Positions 8,281 to 17,306 of a DNA stretch of 64,000 nucleotides are shown here, piece after piece. Numbering within the stretch: the stretch's first letter is position 1; each line of letters begins with the position of its first letter. A program made the translations under genes and the position numbers. This stretch comes from Halocatena pleomorpha (lineage in GTDB: Archaea; Halobacteriota; Halobacteria; Halobacteriales; Haloarculaceae): positions 33,816-97,815 of the forward strand of contig NZ_RRCH01000017.1 in assembly GCF_003862495.1 (NCBI RefSeq), read 5' to 3'. Under the pieces are notes generated by a model. It did no database searches and was not told where the DNA came from. It saw nothing but the letters and a program-made list of their open reading frames with translations.

Positions 8281-9884
8281 ACAGGACCGGTACGCTGTCT
8301 GGTGCTCCAAAGCGGGTGTCCCGGATCGCCCGGACGGATCTCCGTAACCGAAAGCGTTCAATCGAGGGGTCGAATCAGATCATCGCTTTGGTGATCTCAG
8401 GGCTGTTTGGCGTACTGTTCGGATTCATAGGGATCATCGGGCTGTTCATAGCTGGCAGGGCCGTGGGTGACACAGCCGTCTTGGGGCCTGCGCGCGGTGT
8501 CGGAGCGGGCGTATTCGGAATCATGGCCGTGATGGCGACCATACGAGTAGCACAAGGATTGGGACTGCCCTCCGAAGCAGACGGGCTGTTGACGACCGTC
8601 ACCCACCGCGAGGCCGTCGCTGGCTACCTTCTCGCGGAGATCGCCGTGCTGTTGGGCATTCCCACACCGTTCGTGCTCATCGGTGCGCTCGCCTTCGGGA
8701 TCGGCGCAGGATCAGCCGTAAGCGTCGTGCTCGTGGCGGTCGCCGCGCTGTCGCTTGGCGTGCTCGGTGTGCTCTGTGGGATCGGGATCGGAACCGGCGT
8801 GCGGGTGCTCGTCGCGCGGTCGCCCGTATTGGCTCGCTTTCGAGGAGCAATCGGCGTCGTGCTCACGGTCGCCTACTTCTGGGTGCTGTTCGCTGGATCG
8901 ACCGAATCGGTGTTCGAACCGATCTTTGCGGTGGTCAGGGCGTCACCGGTCGGCTGGTACGGTGATCTCGCCCTGCTCGCTGTGCAGGAGGTCGATCTCC
9001 ACCAGGTCGCCGGGGCAATCGGTGTCACGCTGGTCGGAATCCCCGGTGTCGGTGGACTGTGTGGACTACTTGCGGGACAGCTCTGGTACCGTCGCGCAGT
9101 CGCGCCGACTGTGGCGAGTGGCTCCTCGGAGATGGGTTCCGTCCCGATCGCCGGGAACGCACTCCCGCTACCGACGCGTCATGTGATTCACAAAACGTGG
9201 CTCCGGGCGCGCCGAGCACCGCTTCGGCTGCTGTACGCCGGATATCCGTTGTTTTTGTTGGTTCCCGCCCTTGCGGACATCGCGCAGCTGCGCGTTCCTG
9301 CGTCGCTTCCGGGGATGATCGCCTTCTACGGCGCGTGGGCAACGGGGGCCACATTCACGTTGAATCCGATCGGTGACGAGGAAGCGGTGTTGCCGATCAC
9401 GCTCACGACGCCTATCCGAGGACGCTCGTTTATCGGCGCGCTCTGTCTCGCTGGGCTGTTGATCGGACTACCGGTAACCGTTCTCGCCGCCGTTCTCACA
9501 GGGGTGATCGCGTCGCCAGCGCTTTCGTCCGGCGAATTCCTTGGCGTCGGAATTGTGGCGATCGTGCTCCCCGTCACTGCGACCACGATCGCCGTCGGCG
9601 CTGGCACCGCGTTCCCGCGCCTTGAATCCGCCCCGATAACCCGTTCACGAGAGGCTGTCGTCCCGAGCGCTTTCGCGTTCGCACTCTTCTCGCTCGTGTT
9701 CGGGTTTATCAGCCTCCCTGCGCTATCGGTCCTCACTCCCGCCACGCGCCACGTCCTCGGGTTCACAAGTGAACTTGCTGTGCTTGCTGGCGGGATCGGT
9801 CTCACTGTCGTTCTCGGCGCTGTTGCCGGGGTCGTTTCCGTCTCTCGGGCCACAGCGGCGTTTGAGAACTATTATTATGAGTGA
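8277..9884 (+). CDS. ABC-2-type multispanning membrane permease
   Basis: A 535-aa integral membrane protein with about twelve hydrophobic segments, partner of the ATPase it overlaps by ATGA. The N-terminus (RTDLRNRKRSIEGSNQ) is a basic cytosolic stretch followed by alternating Gly/Ala/Val-rich helices. The first and second halves look like two six-helix units, so one chain may replace a permease dimer. Two such chains or one could pair with the ATPase. It is likely an exporter; neither substrate nor polarity can be read directly. A 45-bp gap separates it from the next gene. Confidence 0.8.
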   Translation: MNRTGTLSGAPKRVSRIARTDLRNRKRSIEGSNQIIALVISGLFGVLFGFIGIIGLFIAGRAVGDTAVLGPARGVGAGVFGIMAVMATIRVAQGLGLPSEADGLLTTVTHREAVAGYLLAEIAVLLGIPTPFVLIGALAFGIGAGSAVSVVLVAVAALSLGVLGVLCGIGIGTGVRVLVARSPVLARFRGAIGVVLTVAYFWVLFAGSTESVFEPIFAVVRASPVGWYGDLALLAVQEVDLHQVAGAIGVTLVGIPGVGGLCGLLAGQLWYRRAVAPTVASGSSEMGSVPIAGNALPLPTRHVIHKTWLRARRAPLRLLYAGYPLFLLVPALADIAQLRVPASLPGMIAFYGAWATGATFTLNPIGDEEAVLPITLTTPIRGRSFIGALCLAGLLIGLPVTVLAAVLTGVIASPALSSGEFLGVGIVAIVLPVTATTIAVGAGTAFPRLESAPITRSREAVVPSAFAFALFSLVFGFISLPALSVLTPATRHVLGFTSELAVLAGGIGLTVVLGAVAGVVSVSRATAAFENYYYE

Positions 9885-9929
9885 TCGATTTTTCCGTGAG
9901 CTTTTGTACACCGATCGCAATGTCTGTGT

Positions 9930-10535
9930 ATGACACACGATACCGGGAGTCAGCCGGCTGCGTCCTCTGGCGACGCAGACGCGTCGGAGGACGACGCCGC
10001 GTACCTGCATCGTGTGGCCGACCGCTTGGAACACAGCTACGATCTTGACTGGGAGCACCGTGTCCATGGAGAGCCGTTCGAGTTGTACGGTCGCTTGCAG
10101 ATCGAGCACCAAAAACAGTTTCTCCACCCCTCGATCACCTACGCTGATCACGGCTCTCAGGAACACCTGTTCATTCGGCGGGCTTCCTCGGTGGAGCGCG
10201 CTGCTCTCGACCGACTCGTAGAGTTGGGACACACGCTCGCTGAGGAGTGGATCAAGCCGGACGAAACTCATTACAGCACGGAGTTCACGTTCGTGCTCAT
10301 CGCGCCCGAAATCACAGACGCTGTCCGCACGTTCGTCGACGGCTTCCGGGATCGGACGCTGCTCAAACTCGGATTTCACGGCCATTACGAGGTGAATCTC
10401 CTGGTTGTTGCTCCCGAGCGACAGACCGTTGTGGCGAGCACGAACGCGGAGGTCGAAGCGGTGTTCGCGCCGTGGGACACACCGGAGCCGGAGACCGGGT
10501 GGATCGATCGGGTTGTCCGCCGGCTCCGGTCGTGA
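9930..10535 (+). CDS. Conserved-looking haloarchaeal protein of unknown function
   Basis: A soluble acidic protein of 201 aa. The first 25 residues are Ser/Asp/Ala-rich and probably disordered. The rest has mixed alpha/beta character, with aromatic and charged clusters (LYGRLQIEHQKQFLHP, HYSTEFTFVLIAPE, FHGHYEVNLLVV). I see no catalytic motif, signal peptide or membrane helix. It follows the ABC pair by 45 bp on the same strand and could be an accessory cytosolic protein of that operon, or simply a neighbour. I do not recognise the family. Confidence 0.7.
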   Translation: MTHDTGSQPAASSGDADASEDDAAYLHRVADRLEHSYDLDWEHRVHGEPFELYGRLQIEHQKQFLHPSITYADHGSQEHLFIRRASSVERAALDRLVELGHTLAEEWIKPDETHYSTEFTFVLIAPEITDAVRTFVDGFRDRTLLKLGFHGHYEVNLLVVAPERQTVVASTNAEVEAVFAPWDTPEPETGWIDRVVRRLRS

Positions 10536-10583
10536 TCGCCGCTGACACCAAAGCCATATCGCAGAGTACACGTCATACAAGAT

Positions 10584-10685
10584 ATGAGTGGGTACAACCA
10601 ATCGTCACCAGACGACGAATCGAACGACGACGAGATGAACGAGCGGTTAGACAAGCTGGTGAGACTGATTACATATCTTCCGTAG
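10584..10685 (+). CDS. Possible 33-aa acidic microprotein
   Basis: ATG 10584 opens a 33-codon frame: MSGYNQSSPDDESNDDE, then MNERLDKLVRLITYLP. It has an acidic disordered N-terminus and a short amphipathic C-terminal helix with Leu/Ile at heptad-like spacing. It sits alone between the unknown gene at 9930 and the convergent cstA stop, 20 bp from the latter. Composition fits haloarchaeal coding sequence well, better than chance frames in the region. Expression is not shown. Confidence 0.4.
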   Translation: MSGYNQSSPDDESNDDEMNERLDKLVRLITYLP

Positions 10686-10705
10686 ATCAAGCGGAGACTG
10701 GTTGA

Positions 10706-12562
10706 TCAGTCGTCAGCAGGCTCTTCCGCTTTCTTTCCGGTCAACGAATCGAATCCCCGAACGCGCTGAATGTTGTTGTATCCTCGCCGCATCACGGAGA
10801 ACGCGAGCGCGACGAGTACGAGCGCGAGGACGCTCTGGAGCACCAACGACGCTAGTTCGAGACCGGTTGCCCCTGTTTCGAGGATCGTTTGTGGGTTTTT
10901 GATGAACGCGATCCACAACAGGGCGAGCACCGTGATAACCAGCATAATGGCCATCGGGACGCCCGTGCTGAGGAGTTGTTTGCTGTCGTCCCAGTTGACG
11001 AGCCACACGGTCGCCGCCAGCAACGCGAGCGCTGCGAGCGTCTGATTTGCCCCGCCGAACAGCGGCCAGAGGCTACTCCACGTTCCGCTTGCGATGAGGA
11101 GGTAGGCGAGGACGCCCTGAATGAGGAAGGCGTTGGTGTACCGGTTCACTGCGAACTGCTCAAGGCGGGCGGTCAGATCGTTTTCGCCTGACGTATCGGG
11201 CGTTCCGACGATCTCTTCCATCATGTACCGTCCGAGTCGGATCGCCGTGTCGGTGCTCGTCAACAGAAAGCTCACGAACACCAGTCCGATGAACGTCGTT
11301 CCGTACTCCAGCGGGATCCCGAAGCTGGACAGCATCACCGCCCCACCCAGTGGGAAGTTCGCCATCGCACCGGCGAGACCGGCGTCGAACTCGGTTGCAC
11401 CGACGATCATCAGCGCGGCGATCGCCGTGGTGGCGAGCAGCCCTTCACCGAGCATCGCTCCGTACCCGATCGGCCGAGCGTCGCTTTCTTTGTTGAGTTG
11501 CTTTGCGGTCGTTCCCGAGGAAACCAGCGAGTGAAACCCACTGACGGTTCCACACGCGATCACGACGAAGAGGAACGGGAAAATCGGACCGACAGCAGGA
11601 CTGTAAAAGCCAAGAAACGCTGGGAGCTGCGATTCGAGGGAGTAGGTGGCTCCCTCGTAGGTAACTGGGTCAAACAGCCCGAACAGCGTTCCGGTGATTG
11701 CGGCGAGCACCATCCCGCCGACACCGGTGTACAGCAGAAACGACGAGAGATAATCACGGGGTTGGAGCAACATCCACACCGGGAGGATGGCTGCAATGAC
11801 GGCGTAAATGATGATCACCGGTGCCCATGCTGCTGCGTTCTCACCGATCGACGACGCGAGAGGTAACCATGTTCCACCATCACCGAACAGCACGATCACG
11901 TCGGACGCCAGATCGCCGGTTGCGAACAACGCGATCGGGTACTGGATTCCGATCCAAACGCTCACGAACACGGCTGACACGAATGCGACCGTTCCGGGGA
12001 GAAACGGAAGATCGAGCTGGTAGAGATACACGCCGAACACCAGTGCAAGCACGATGTACAACATGCTGGCGGTCGCCGCGCTCGGATACGCGTTGAAGAT
12101 GGTGGCCACGACGTACGCAAACACCGCAAGCACGAGAATGAGTGTCAGAAACGCGAACCACAGTAGCAGGTTCTTGCCGCGCTCACCGACGTACTCACCG
12201 ATGATGTAGCCGATCGAGCGGCCGTCGTGGCGCAAACTCGCGCTCAACGACATGAAATCGTGCACCGCACCGAACAACGGGTTGCCGATGGCGACCCACA
12301 ACACCGCGGGGAGCCACCCGAACGCCGCGCCAGCCGTGATCGGCCCGATGATCGGTGCACCCCCTGCGATGCTGGAGTAGTGGTGTCCGAGTAACACCGA
12401 TTTCTTCGCCGGAACGTACTCCTGTCCGTCGTCGTGTTTGTGTGCCGGTGTCTCCTGCTCGTCGTCTAACTCGACGAATCCCGCGAGGTACTTCGAATAG
12501 CTGAGGTAGCCGACGCTGTACAGTACTAATACCGCAATGATGAGCCAGAGGACTTGTACCAT
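10706..12562 (-). CDS. cstA: CstA-family carbon starvation carrier (peptide/pyruvate type)
   Basis: An integral membrane carrier of 618 aa with about 16-18 helices. The CstA signature block near the N-terminus is present (LLGHHYSSIAGGAPIIGP at about residues 57-74, then GNPLFGAVHDFMSLS). GTVSGFHSLVSSGTT near 350 is also conserved. In bacteria the family imports pyruvate or small peptides under carbon limitation. The protein begins at ATG 12562 with a helix followed by an acidic loop. It is a monocistronic-looking leftward gene, convergent with the 33-aa frame. Substrate in this organism is not known. Confidence 0.9.
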   Translation of the reverse strand: MVQVLWLIIAVLVLYSVGYLSYSKYLAGFVELDDEQETPAHKHDDGQEYVPAKKSVLLGHHYSSIAGGAPIIGPITAGAAFGWLPAVLWVAIGNPLFGAVHDFMSLSASLRHDGRSIGYIIGEYVGERGKNLLLWFAFLTLILVLAVFAYVVATIFNAYPSAATASMLYIVLALVFGVYLYQLDLPFLPGTVAFVSAVFVSVWIGIQYPIALFATGDLASDVIVLFGDGGTWLPLASSIGENAAAWAPVIIIYAVIAAILPVWMLLQPRDYLSSFLLYTGVGGMVLAAITGTLFGLFDPVTYEGATYSLESQLPAFLGFYSPAVGPIFPFLFVVIACGTVSGFHSLVSSGTTAKQLNKESDARPIGYGAMLGEGLLATTAIAALMIVGATEFDAGLAGAMANFPLGGAVMLSSFGIPLEYGTTFIGLVFVSFLLTSTDTAIRLGRYMMEEIVGTPDTSGENDLTARLEQFAVNRYTNAFLIQGVLAYLLIASGTWSSLWPLFGGANQTLAALALLAATVWLVNWDDSKQLLSTGVPMAIMLVITVLALLWIAFIKNPQTILETGATGLELASLVLQSVLALVLVALAFSVMRRGYNNIQRVRGFDSLTGKKAEEPADD

Positions 12563-12641
12563 GGGTCTGCATGTCTATGGCGATTTAGTCAATATAAACG
12601 TTCTTGTCGAACTCCATAATCTCATATTTACAATGACAGCA

Positions 12642-12655
12642 CTCCCATTTGGGAG
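12642..12655. terminator. Short perfect hairpin between gtrA and cstA
   Basis: CTCCCA-TT-TGGGAG gives a 6-bp perfect stem in the 135-bp space between the gtrA stop and the cstA start, both leftward. It could end the GT39-gtrA transcript or act as a binding site in the cstA promoter region. No clear U-tract follows on the minus strand, so the terminator reading is weak. Confidence 0.3.
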
Positions 12656-12697
12656 CGGTCACAGAGTACATAACAATACAAGTCCACTATCGAAACA

Positions 12698-13165
12698 TTA
12701 GGCCCGGTGAACTTGCCATGTGATGGTCGATTCTAGTGTATAATTGAAAATAAAACCAGCACCGATGCCGATAATATTGGCAAATAGATACCAAACACCA
12801 AACATCTGATTGAGTGCCATCAGTACGGACACCCCGACGCCGGCACCGATGAACCGGACAAGATGAGAGCGGGCCAAACGGGCACCGATCCAGCGATTTT
12901 GATTGGGAGGAGTTTCCGCGAACGTCCACAACTCGTTGAGAATAAACATCGTCGCAATCGAGGCTTCCTTTCCTCCGAGCGCAGCGAGCACGAGCGGCGG
13001 CTGCCAGCCTTCCATCAGCAGGGCAAGAACAGCGTTATCGATGAACATACCGAATAGACCAACGAGAAGGAACTGGGCGAAACGACTACCGGACCACACC
13101 GACGCCCTCACTTCCAATAGAAGAGTTGCAAGGCAGCTATTGCTCACGCTATCGTAGCACCCCAT
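12698..13165 (-). CDS. GtrA-family membrane protein (lipid-linked sugar flippase type)
   Basis: A protein of 155 aa with the four-helix GtrA domain: RFAQFLLVGLFGMFIDNAVL (first helix with its conserved FxxVG...DxxV pattern), a second helix around the ATMFILNELWTF motif, then LVRFIGAGVGVSVLMAL and a last helix ending IFNYTLESTITW. GtrA proteins move or help use polyprenyl-phosphate-linked sugars. ATG 13165 overlaps the end of the GT39 gene by 17 bp, so translation is probably coupled. This supports a joint role: GtrA supplies the lipid-sugar on the outer face and the GT39 enzyme uses it. Confidence 0.8.
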   Translation of the reverse strand: MGCYDSVSNSCLATLLLEVRASVWSGSRFAQFLLVGLFGMFIDNAVLALLMEGWQPPLVLAALGGKEASIATMFILNELWTFAETPPNQNRWIGARLARSHLVRFIGAGVGVSVLMALNQMFGVWYLFANIIGIGAGFIFNYTLESTITWQVHRA

Positions 13166-14921
13166 CGACTTCCAGCGGACGGAGTGACGGCTGAGTGTGA
13201 GAGGAAGCACTGGTCTGATTCAGTCTGAGGAGAATATACGGTCCGAAATAGTCCGCAGACATCGATCCGACACGGCTGTGCAGTCGGTCGATTCGTGCTG
13301 TCTCGGATTCGTTGATAAGCACGTATTCGACACTTGGATCTGTGTTGATCTCATCGATCGTGACCGAACGCAGTGGTCGCTCGGCGTGGAACACGAACGC
13401 ATAGATCGATACGTCGGCACTGGAATGAACGTACACCGGCGTATCAGGAGCCGTCATCGAATGCAGTTCGTCTGCAACTCGTTCCTGTTGTTCGGAGGCG
13501 CGCCACCCGGTATCAGCGAACGGAACTTGAACGAGAACAATTACGATCAATGAAGCGATGAATACACGCTTACCAACCGTGAGACAGCGGGCATCAATCC
13601 TAGTCAAAGAGGAGATCGTCCCGGCCCACTGGCTGCGATAGACGACAGCAATGTGAACACCGAGGACACCGATCGCCATACTTGCTCGAGCAGCTGGTTC
13701 GGGAATCGTCGACAACACTGGTGCCAGAGCCAATGCGTCACCGACAGCTGCCGTCTGCATCATCGTCAGCCATACACCGACTGCAATCCCGGCCGCCTCA
13801 GGGCCGGGACGAAACCCACGATCAAGGAGACGACCACAGAGCAGTCCCATCGGGACGACCATCGGCATGAGATACCACCTGTGATTGCCGGTCGGAACGA
13901 AAAAGGCGAAGACGACGAGTGACCACCAGCAAACAAAGCCCGTCTCGGTCGTTAGACGGGAACGGCCACGACGGACCACCACACCGAGGGGGACAGTCAC
14001 GAGCGCAGCCAGAAACAGAAACCACCACGGCGCAAAGAGTGTTGGTGCAGTACGAAAGTACGGGAAATTCATAAAGCCGAACGTCCCCGGATGAGATATC
14101 TTCTCCCCGGCCACACGATTGAGAACCTGCTCGTAAAACATCGACACCACCATCCCATCGTGGAGCAACTCAACCACCGCAAACCACGAGAGCGGGACGA
14201 GCACCGCCAGAGAGACACCGAGAAATGCGCCACGGGAGAGAAACGCTCGCCAGTGGATGAGGACCAGCGGGAGTACGATGAACGCGAATATGCCAGCGTT
14301 GAATCCCTTGGTGAGAATGGCAATGCCGACGGCCAGTCCGGCCACAGAGAACAGGCGGATTCGGGAGACATCGCGTCGAACGCCGAGAAACGTTGCATAT
14401 ACCGCGAGCGTTCCGAAGAGAAGCATCGGAACATCCATAGCCGCACTCCGGCCGCCATGGTAGTTTTCAAACACCATCGTAACCGAGAGCACCACGACAG
14501 CGGCGACGAATCCAGCGTTTCGGGAGTAGATCGTCCGACCGACCCGATAGGTGAGCACAGCAAGCAGCAAGGTACAAACGACTGCTGGCAGTCGCCCAGC
14601 TGCGGGTGAAACACCGAACAACTCCATCGAGGCGGCTTGAAGCCAGATCGCAAACGGTGGCTTGAGTAAAAACGGTTGCACACCAATGGCTTCGGGTCCT
14701 GACCAGCCATTGTAAGGAACGTGCGGTACTATCCAGTACCCGCGCTCGACAGCGAACTGGGCGGCTGTCATGTACGCTGTTTCATCCCATAAGGAAACAG
14801 GCCTATCGAGTCCGTGAAAATAAGCGAAAACCCAACCAGTGATGATCAGGAAAACGTACCATACATCGCTGCGACCGTCTACTCTACGACCAGCAGAGAT
14901 GAATCTGTGTAGTAAATTCAT
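13149..14921 (-). CDS. GT39/ArnT-like membrane glycosyltransferase
   Basis: A polytopic protein of 590 aa, about 11-13 helices, of the PMT/ArnT (GT-C) superfamily. The first extracytoplasmic loop carries the acidic catalytic motif (PVSLWDETAYMTAAQFA, about residues 41-57). A conserved loop follows at about 95-120 (FLLKPPFAIWLQA). A soluble C-terminal part of about 120 residues ends the protein. GT-C enzymes transfer sugars from polyprenyl/dolichyl-phosphate carriers to proteins or lipids outside the membrane. It is first in a two-gene leftward unit with gtrA. Acceptor and sugar cannot be deduced. Confidence 0.83.
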   Translation of the reverse strand: MNLLHRFISAGRRVDGRSDVWYVFLIITGWVFAYFHGLDRPVSLWDETAYMTAAQFAVERGYWIVPHVPYNGWSGPEAIGVQPFLLKPPFAIWLQAASMELFGVSPAAGRLPAVVCTLLLAVLTYRVGRTIYSRNAGFVAAVVVLSVTMVFENYHGGRSAAMDVPMLLFGTLAVYATFLGVRRDVSRIRLFSVAGLAVGIAILTKGFNAGIFAFIVLPLVLIHWRAFLSRGAFLGVSLAVLVPLSWFAVVELLHDGMVVSMFYEQVLNRVAGEKISHPGTFGFMNFPYFRTAPTLFAPWWFLFLAALVTVPLGVVVRRGRSRLTTETGFVCWWSLVVFAFFVPTGNHRWYLMPMVVPMGLLCGRLLDRGFRPGPEAAGIAVGVWLTMMQTAAVGDALALAPVLSTIPEPAARASMAIGVLGVHIAVVYRSQWAGTISSLTRIDARCLTVGKRVFIASLIVIVLVQVPFADTGWRASEQQERVADELHSMTAPDTPVYVHSSADVSIYAFVFHAERPLRSVTIDEINTDPSVEYVLINESETARIDRLHSRVGSMSADYFGPYILLRLNQTSASSHTQPSLRPLEVDGVLR

Positions 14922-15057
14922 AGTTTACTGTATTTCTATGGCACATCTTCCACGAGATAGTGATGAATATTTTGTGTTTCTGCATTTGCCAACAGAACTA
15001 AGATGATGGCTCGCATGCGGACAGTCAGTCATCTACACCAGTGTCACTCGATGTTTT

Positions 15058-16005
15058 CTAACGTTCGACAGACAAGTCGCTCGCAACGTCTTCGAGGAGA
15101 TCGCCTTTGATCTCGCCAGCGCGTGTTTGGATGGTGGCAACGACGGACGGAGCAAGTGTCTGGATGGTGTCGAGACGTTCGCGTTCGGTGGCACACCGCT
15201 GCCGGAGAAACTGCCCGCCTTGTCCCTGTTCGTCGTCGTCGGGTTGGGGGGTGAGCCGATTGACCACCAGACCGGAAACGGAAAGCCCGTGGTCAGTGAA
15301 ATCCTCGATCGTTCGCCGTGTCTCACGGATAGACAGTTCATCGGGGGTAAGCACGAGGTAGAACGTCGCAGAATCCCGGAGCATCCGCCCAGCGAACTCG
15401 AAGCGTTCCTTTCGTCCCTGAAGCCGAGCGATGATAGGATCGGTTTCGACTTTCCGTCTGGCTTCTCGGTCTCCGATCGCCGCTTTCTCGAACAGATCGA
15501 TGCTCTGGGTTCGTTTCTCGATGAGTCGTTCAATCCACCCATCGAGGGCGTCGGGCAGCGACAGTAACCGGAGAGTGCCACCCGTCGGGGCGGTGTCGAA
15601 GACGACGCGGTCGTAGGCCTCCGCGTTGGCCATCACGTCGATGAACCGGTCGAACAGCGCGGCCTCGTACGCACCGGGCGTTCGGTGTGCGAGTTCGATC
15701 TGTCGGTCGATCGTATTAACCATCGAGGCGCTCACGTGGTCGTCCAACGCCCGCTTGGTTTCTTGTAGATGCTCATCGATCTCCGCGTCGGGATCGATCT
15801 CCATCGCAAAGAGATCCTCGTATCCATCGACAGGAGTCGGCTCGTCACCGAACTCCTGCTCGAACACGTCGCTCGTGCTGTGGGCAGGATCCGTCGACAC
15901 CACGAGTGTCCGATCGCCAGTCCGGCTACACCGCAGGGCGTGCGCCGAGGCGACCGTCGTCTTGCCGACACCACCTTTCCCACCGAAAAAAGCGAACGAT
16001 CCCAT
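15058..16005 (-). CDS. ArsA/Get3-family ATPase
   Basis: A 315-aa single-domain P-loop ATPase. The deviant Walker A GGKGGVGKTT lies at residues 8-17, switch I STDPAHSTSD at about 37-46, and switch II region FDTAPTGGTLRLL at about 139-151. No arsenite pump or arsR is nearby, so a Get3-like role in handling hydrophobic tail-anchored proteins, or some other assembly ATPase role, is more likely than arsenic export. The start overlaps the stop of the upstream 98-aa gene by one base within TCAT, indicating tight coupling. Confidence 0.87.
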   Translation of the reverse strand: MGSFAFFGGKGGVGKTTVASAHALRCSRTGDRTLVVSTDPAHSTSDVFEQEFGDEPTPVDGYEDLFAMEIDPDAEIDEHLQETKRALDDHVSASMVNTIDRQIELAHRTPGAYEAALFDRFIDVMANAEAYDRVVFDTAPTGGTLRLLSLPDALDGWIERLIEKRTQSIDLFEKAAIGDREARRKVETDPIIARLQGRKERFEFAGRMLRDSATFYLVLTPDELSIRETRRTIEDFTDHGLSVSGLVVNRLTPQPDDDEQGQGGQFLRQRCATERERLDTIQTLAPSVVATIQTRAGEIKGDLLEDVASDLSVER

Positions 16006-16301
16006 CAGAAGTGATACTGTTGACCTTTCCGTTCGAGCAGCGACTCACGATCCCACAATCGCCGCTCCCAGCCCGCGAACTCCTCGGTCAGGTGTGGAAG
16101 GAGTTCCGCGGTGTAGTAGGCGATCGGACTCGGGATTCCGAAGGCGTCCGGAAAACACGCGAGCAGAAACGCGTCATCGATGTCTTCTGCCTCCTTTTCA
16201 ATCAACTCGTACGCCGGATGCTCGATCATCCCGTGGTACAGTCCGTGTGCCCATTCCACGAGGTGCTGGTAGTACTGCTCGATTCGCTCCGCAAGTGTCA
16301 T
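16005..16301 (-). CDS. 98-aa helical protein coupled to the ArsA/Get3 ATPase
   Basis: A small, mostly alpha-helical protein beginning MTLAERIEQYYQHLVEWAHG, with many aromatic residues and a Glu-rich middle. There is no signal peptide or transmembrane helix. The frame is open upstream to 16364, but ATG 16301 gives the natural acidic/helical start. It overlaps the ATPase gene (ATGA-type junction), so the two are probably made in fixed ratio and may interact. I do not recognise the family; the context suggests a partner or adaptor for the ATPase. Confidence 0.6.
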   Translation of the reverse strand: MTLAERIEQYYQHLVEWAHGLYHGMIEHPAYELIEKEAEDIDDAFLLACFPDAFGIPSPIAYYTAELLPHLTEEFAGWERRLWDRESLLERKGQQYHF

Positions 16302-16481
16302 GTGCTCACGGTCACCGACCAGACGGGAAAAGCATGTCGGCGTAGGGAACGCGGAACCGCGCATATTCTATTTTGTATATTTTTCGTTGACGGAGGATAG
16401 CAAGGCCGCCACCGCGTCTATCGCTGCCGTAGACAGATCGGATTCACCCTCTTTATCACTATCGCTATCCGGAATAGAGAT

Positions 16482-17159
16482 ATGGCCATCGAAGACCGAG
16501 ACAACGTTCACGTCATCACGCACGCGTTAGCGCGGGACACGTTATCGACGCTTCGTGACACGAGCACGGCGCAAGTGTCGTTCCGGAAGGGACTCGTCAA
16601 GCTCGGACGCGTCTGTGGATACGAGATCATCGACGGAGCGATGGAGACGGAGTACGTTCCGGTAACGACACCGCTCACCGAGATGACCGGTGAGCGACTC
16701 ACCGGTCTCGACAACGTGGTGATTATCAACGTGCTTCGCGCGGCAACGCCGTTCGTCGAAGGGTTACTGAAGGCGTTCCCGAGCGCGCGACAGGGGATCA
16801 TCAGCGCCGGGCGCGATGACCAAGCCGGAATGGACGAGGACGGTACGTTTCCCATCTCGATCGATTACGTGAAGCTTCCGGACATCGAGCCAGAGGACAC
16901 GGTGATCGTCGCGGATCCGATGCTCGCAACGGGCAGTACGATGTGTGCCGTTCTCGAACGAGTGCTCGACAACCAACCCGAACCGGAAAACCTGTTCGTG
17001 CTCTCGGCTGTGAGTGCACCAGATGGCGTGTTGCGCGTCGGTGAGGCAGTGCCCACGGCGACGCTTCTCACCGTCGCGCTGGACGACCACCTCGACGAAG
17101 ACGGCTACATCGTCCCTGGTCTCGGTGACGCTGGTGATCGGGCGTTTGGCACCGATTGA
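16482..17159 (+). CDS. upp: Uracil phosphoribosyltransferase
   Basis: The 225-aa enzyme converts uracil and PRPP to UMP. The PRPP-binding signature [10 protein letters not shown] lies at about residues 146-155. The C-terminal uracil-binding region ([14 protein letters not shown]) is intact and matches the family end exactly. The N-terminal [14 protein letters not shown] and [11 protein letters not shown] are also conserved. A TATA-like TTTATCA at about 16453-16459 lies about 25 bp before ATG 16482, so the mRNA is probably leaderless. It would recapture uracil released by the uridine phosphorylase further along the window. Confidence 0.93.
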   Translation: MAIEDRDNVHVITHALARDTLSTLRDTSTAQVSFRKGLVKLGRVCGYEIIDGAMETEYVPVTTPLTEMTGERLTGLDNVVIINVLRAATPFVEGLLKAFPSARQGIISAGRDDQAGMDEDGTFPISIDYVKLPDIEPEDTVIVADPMLATGSTMCAVLERVLDNQPEPENLFVLSAVSAPDGVLRVGEAVPTATLLTVALDDHLDEDGYIVPGLGDAGDRAFGTD

Positions 17160-17306
17160 GGCGACGAATGGCTCTCCAATCCCCTTCGTTTCGGGTGGAA
17201 AAGGAACCTCAATGATCGGTATATGATTTTTGGATAGAAAACAGAGCAGCTCGAACGACTGTCGGGTGGAGACGACGAGAGGGGCAGCGTCGGCGCTTCC
17301 GCCCGG

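Noticed and set aside
9723..10601. 292-codon minus-strand frame across the permease end and the 201-aa gene
   Set aside because: It covers two better-supported genes and an intergenic gap, and lacks motif or acidic composition.
15058..16005. Arsenic resistance operon
   Set aside because: An ArsA-type ATPase is present, but no arsB, arsD, arsR or arsC lies near; its only coupled partner is an unknown helical protein.
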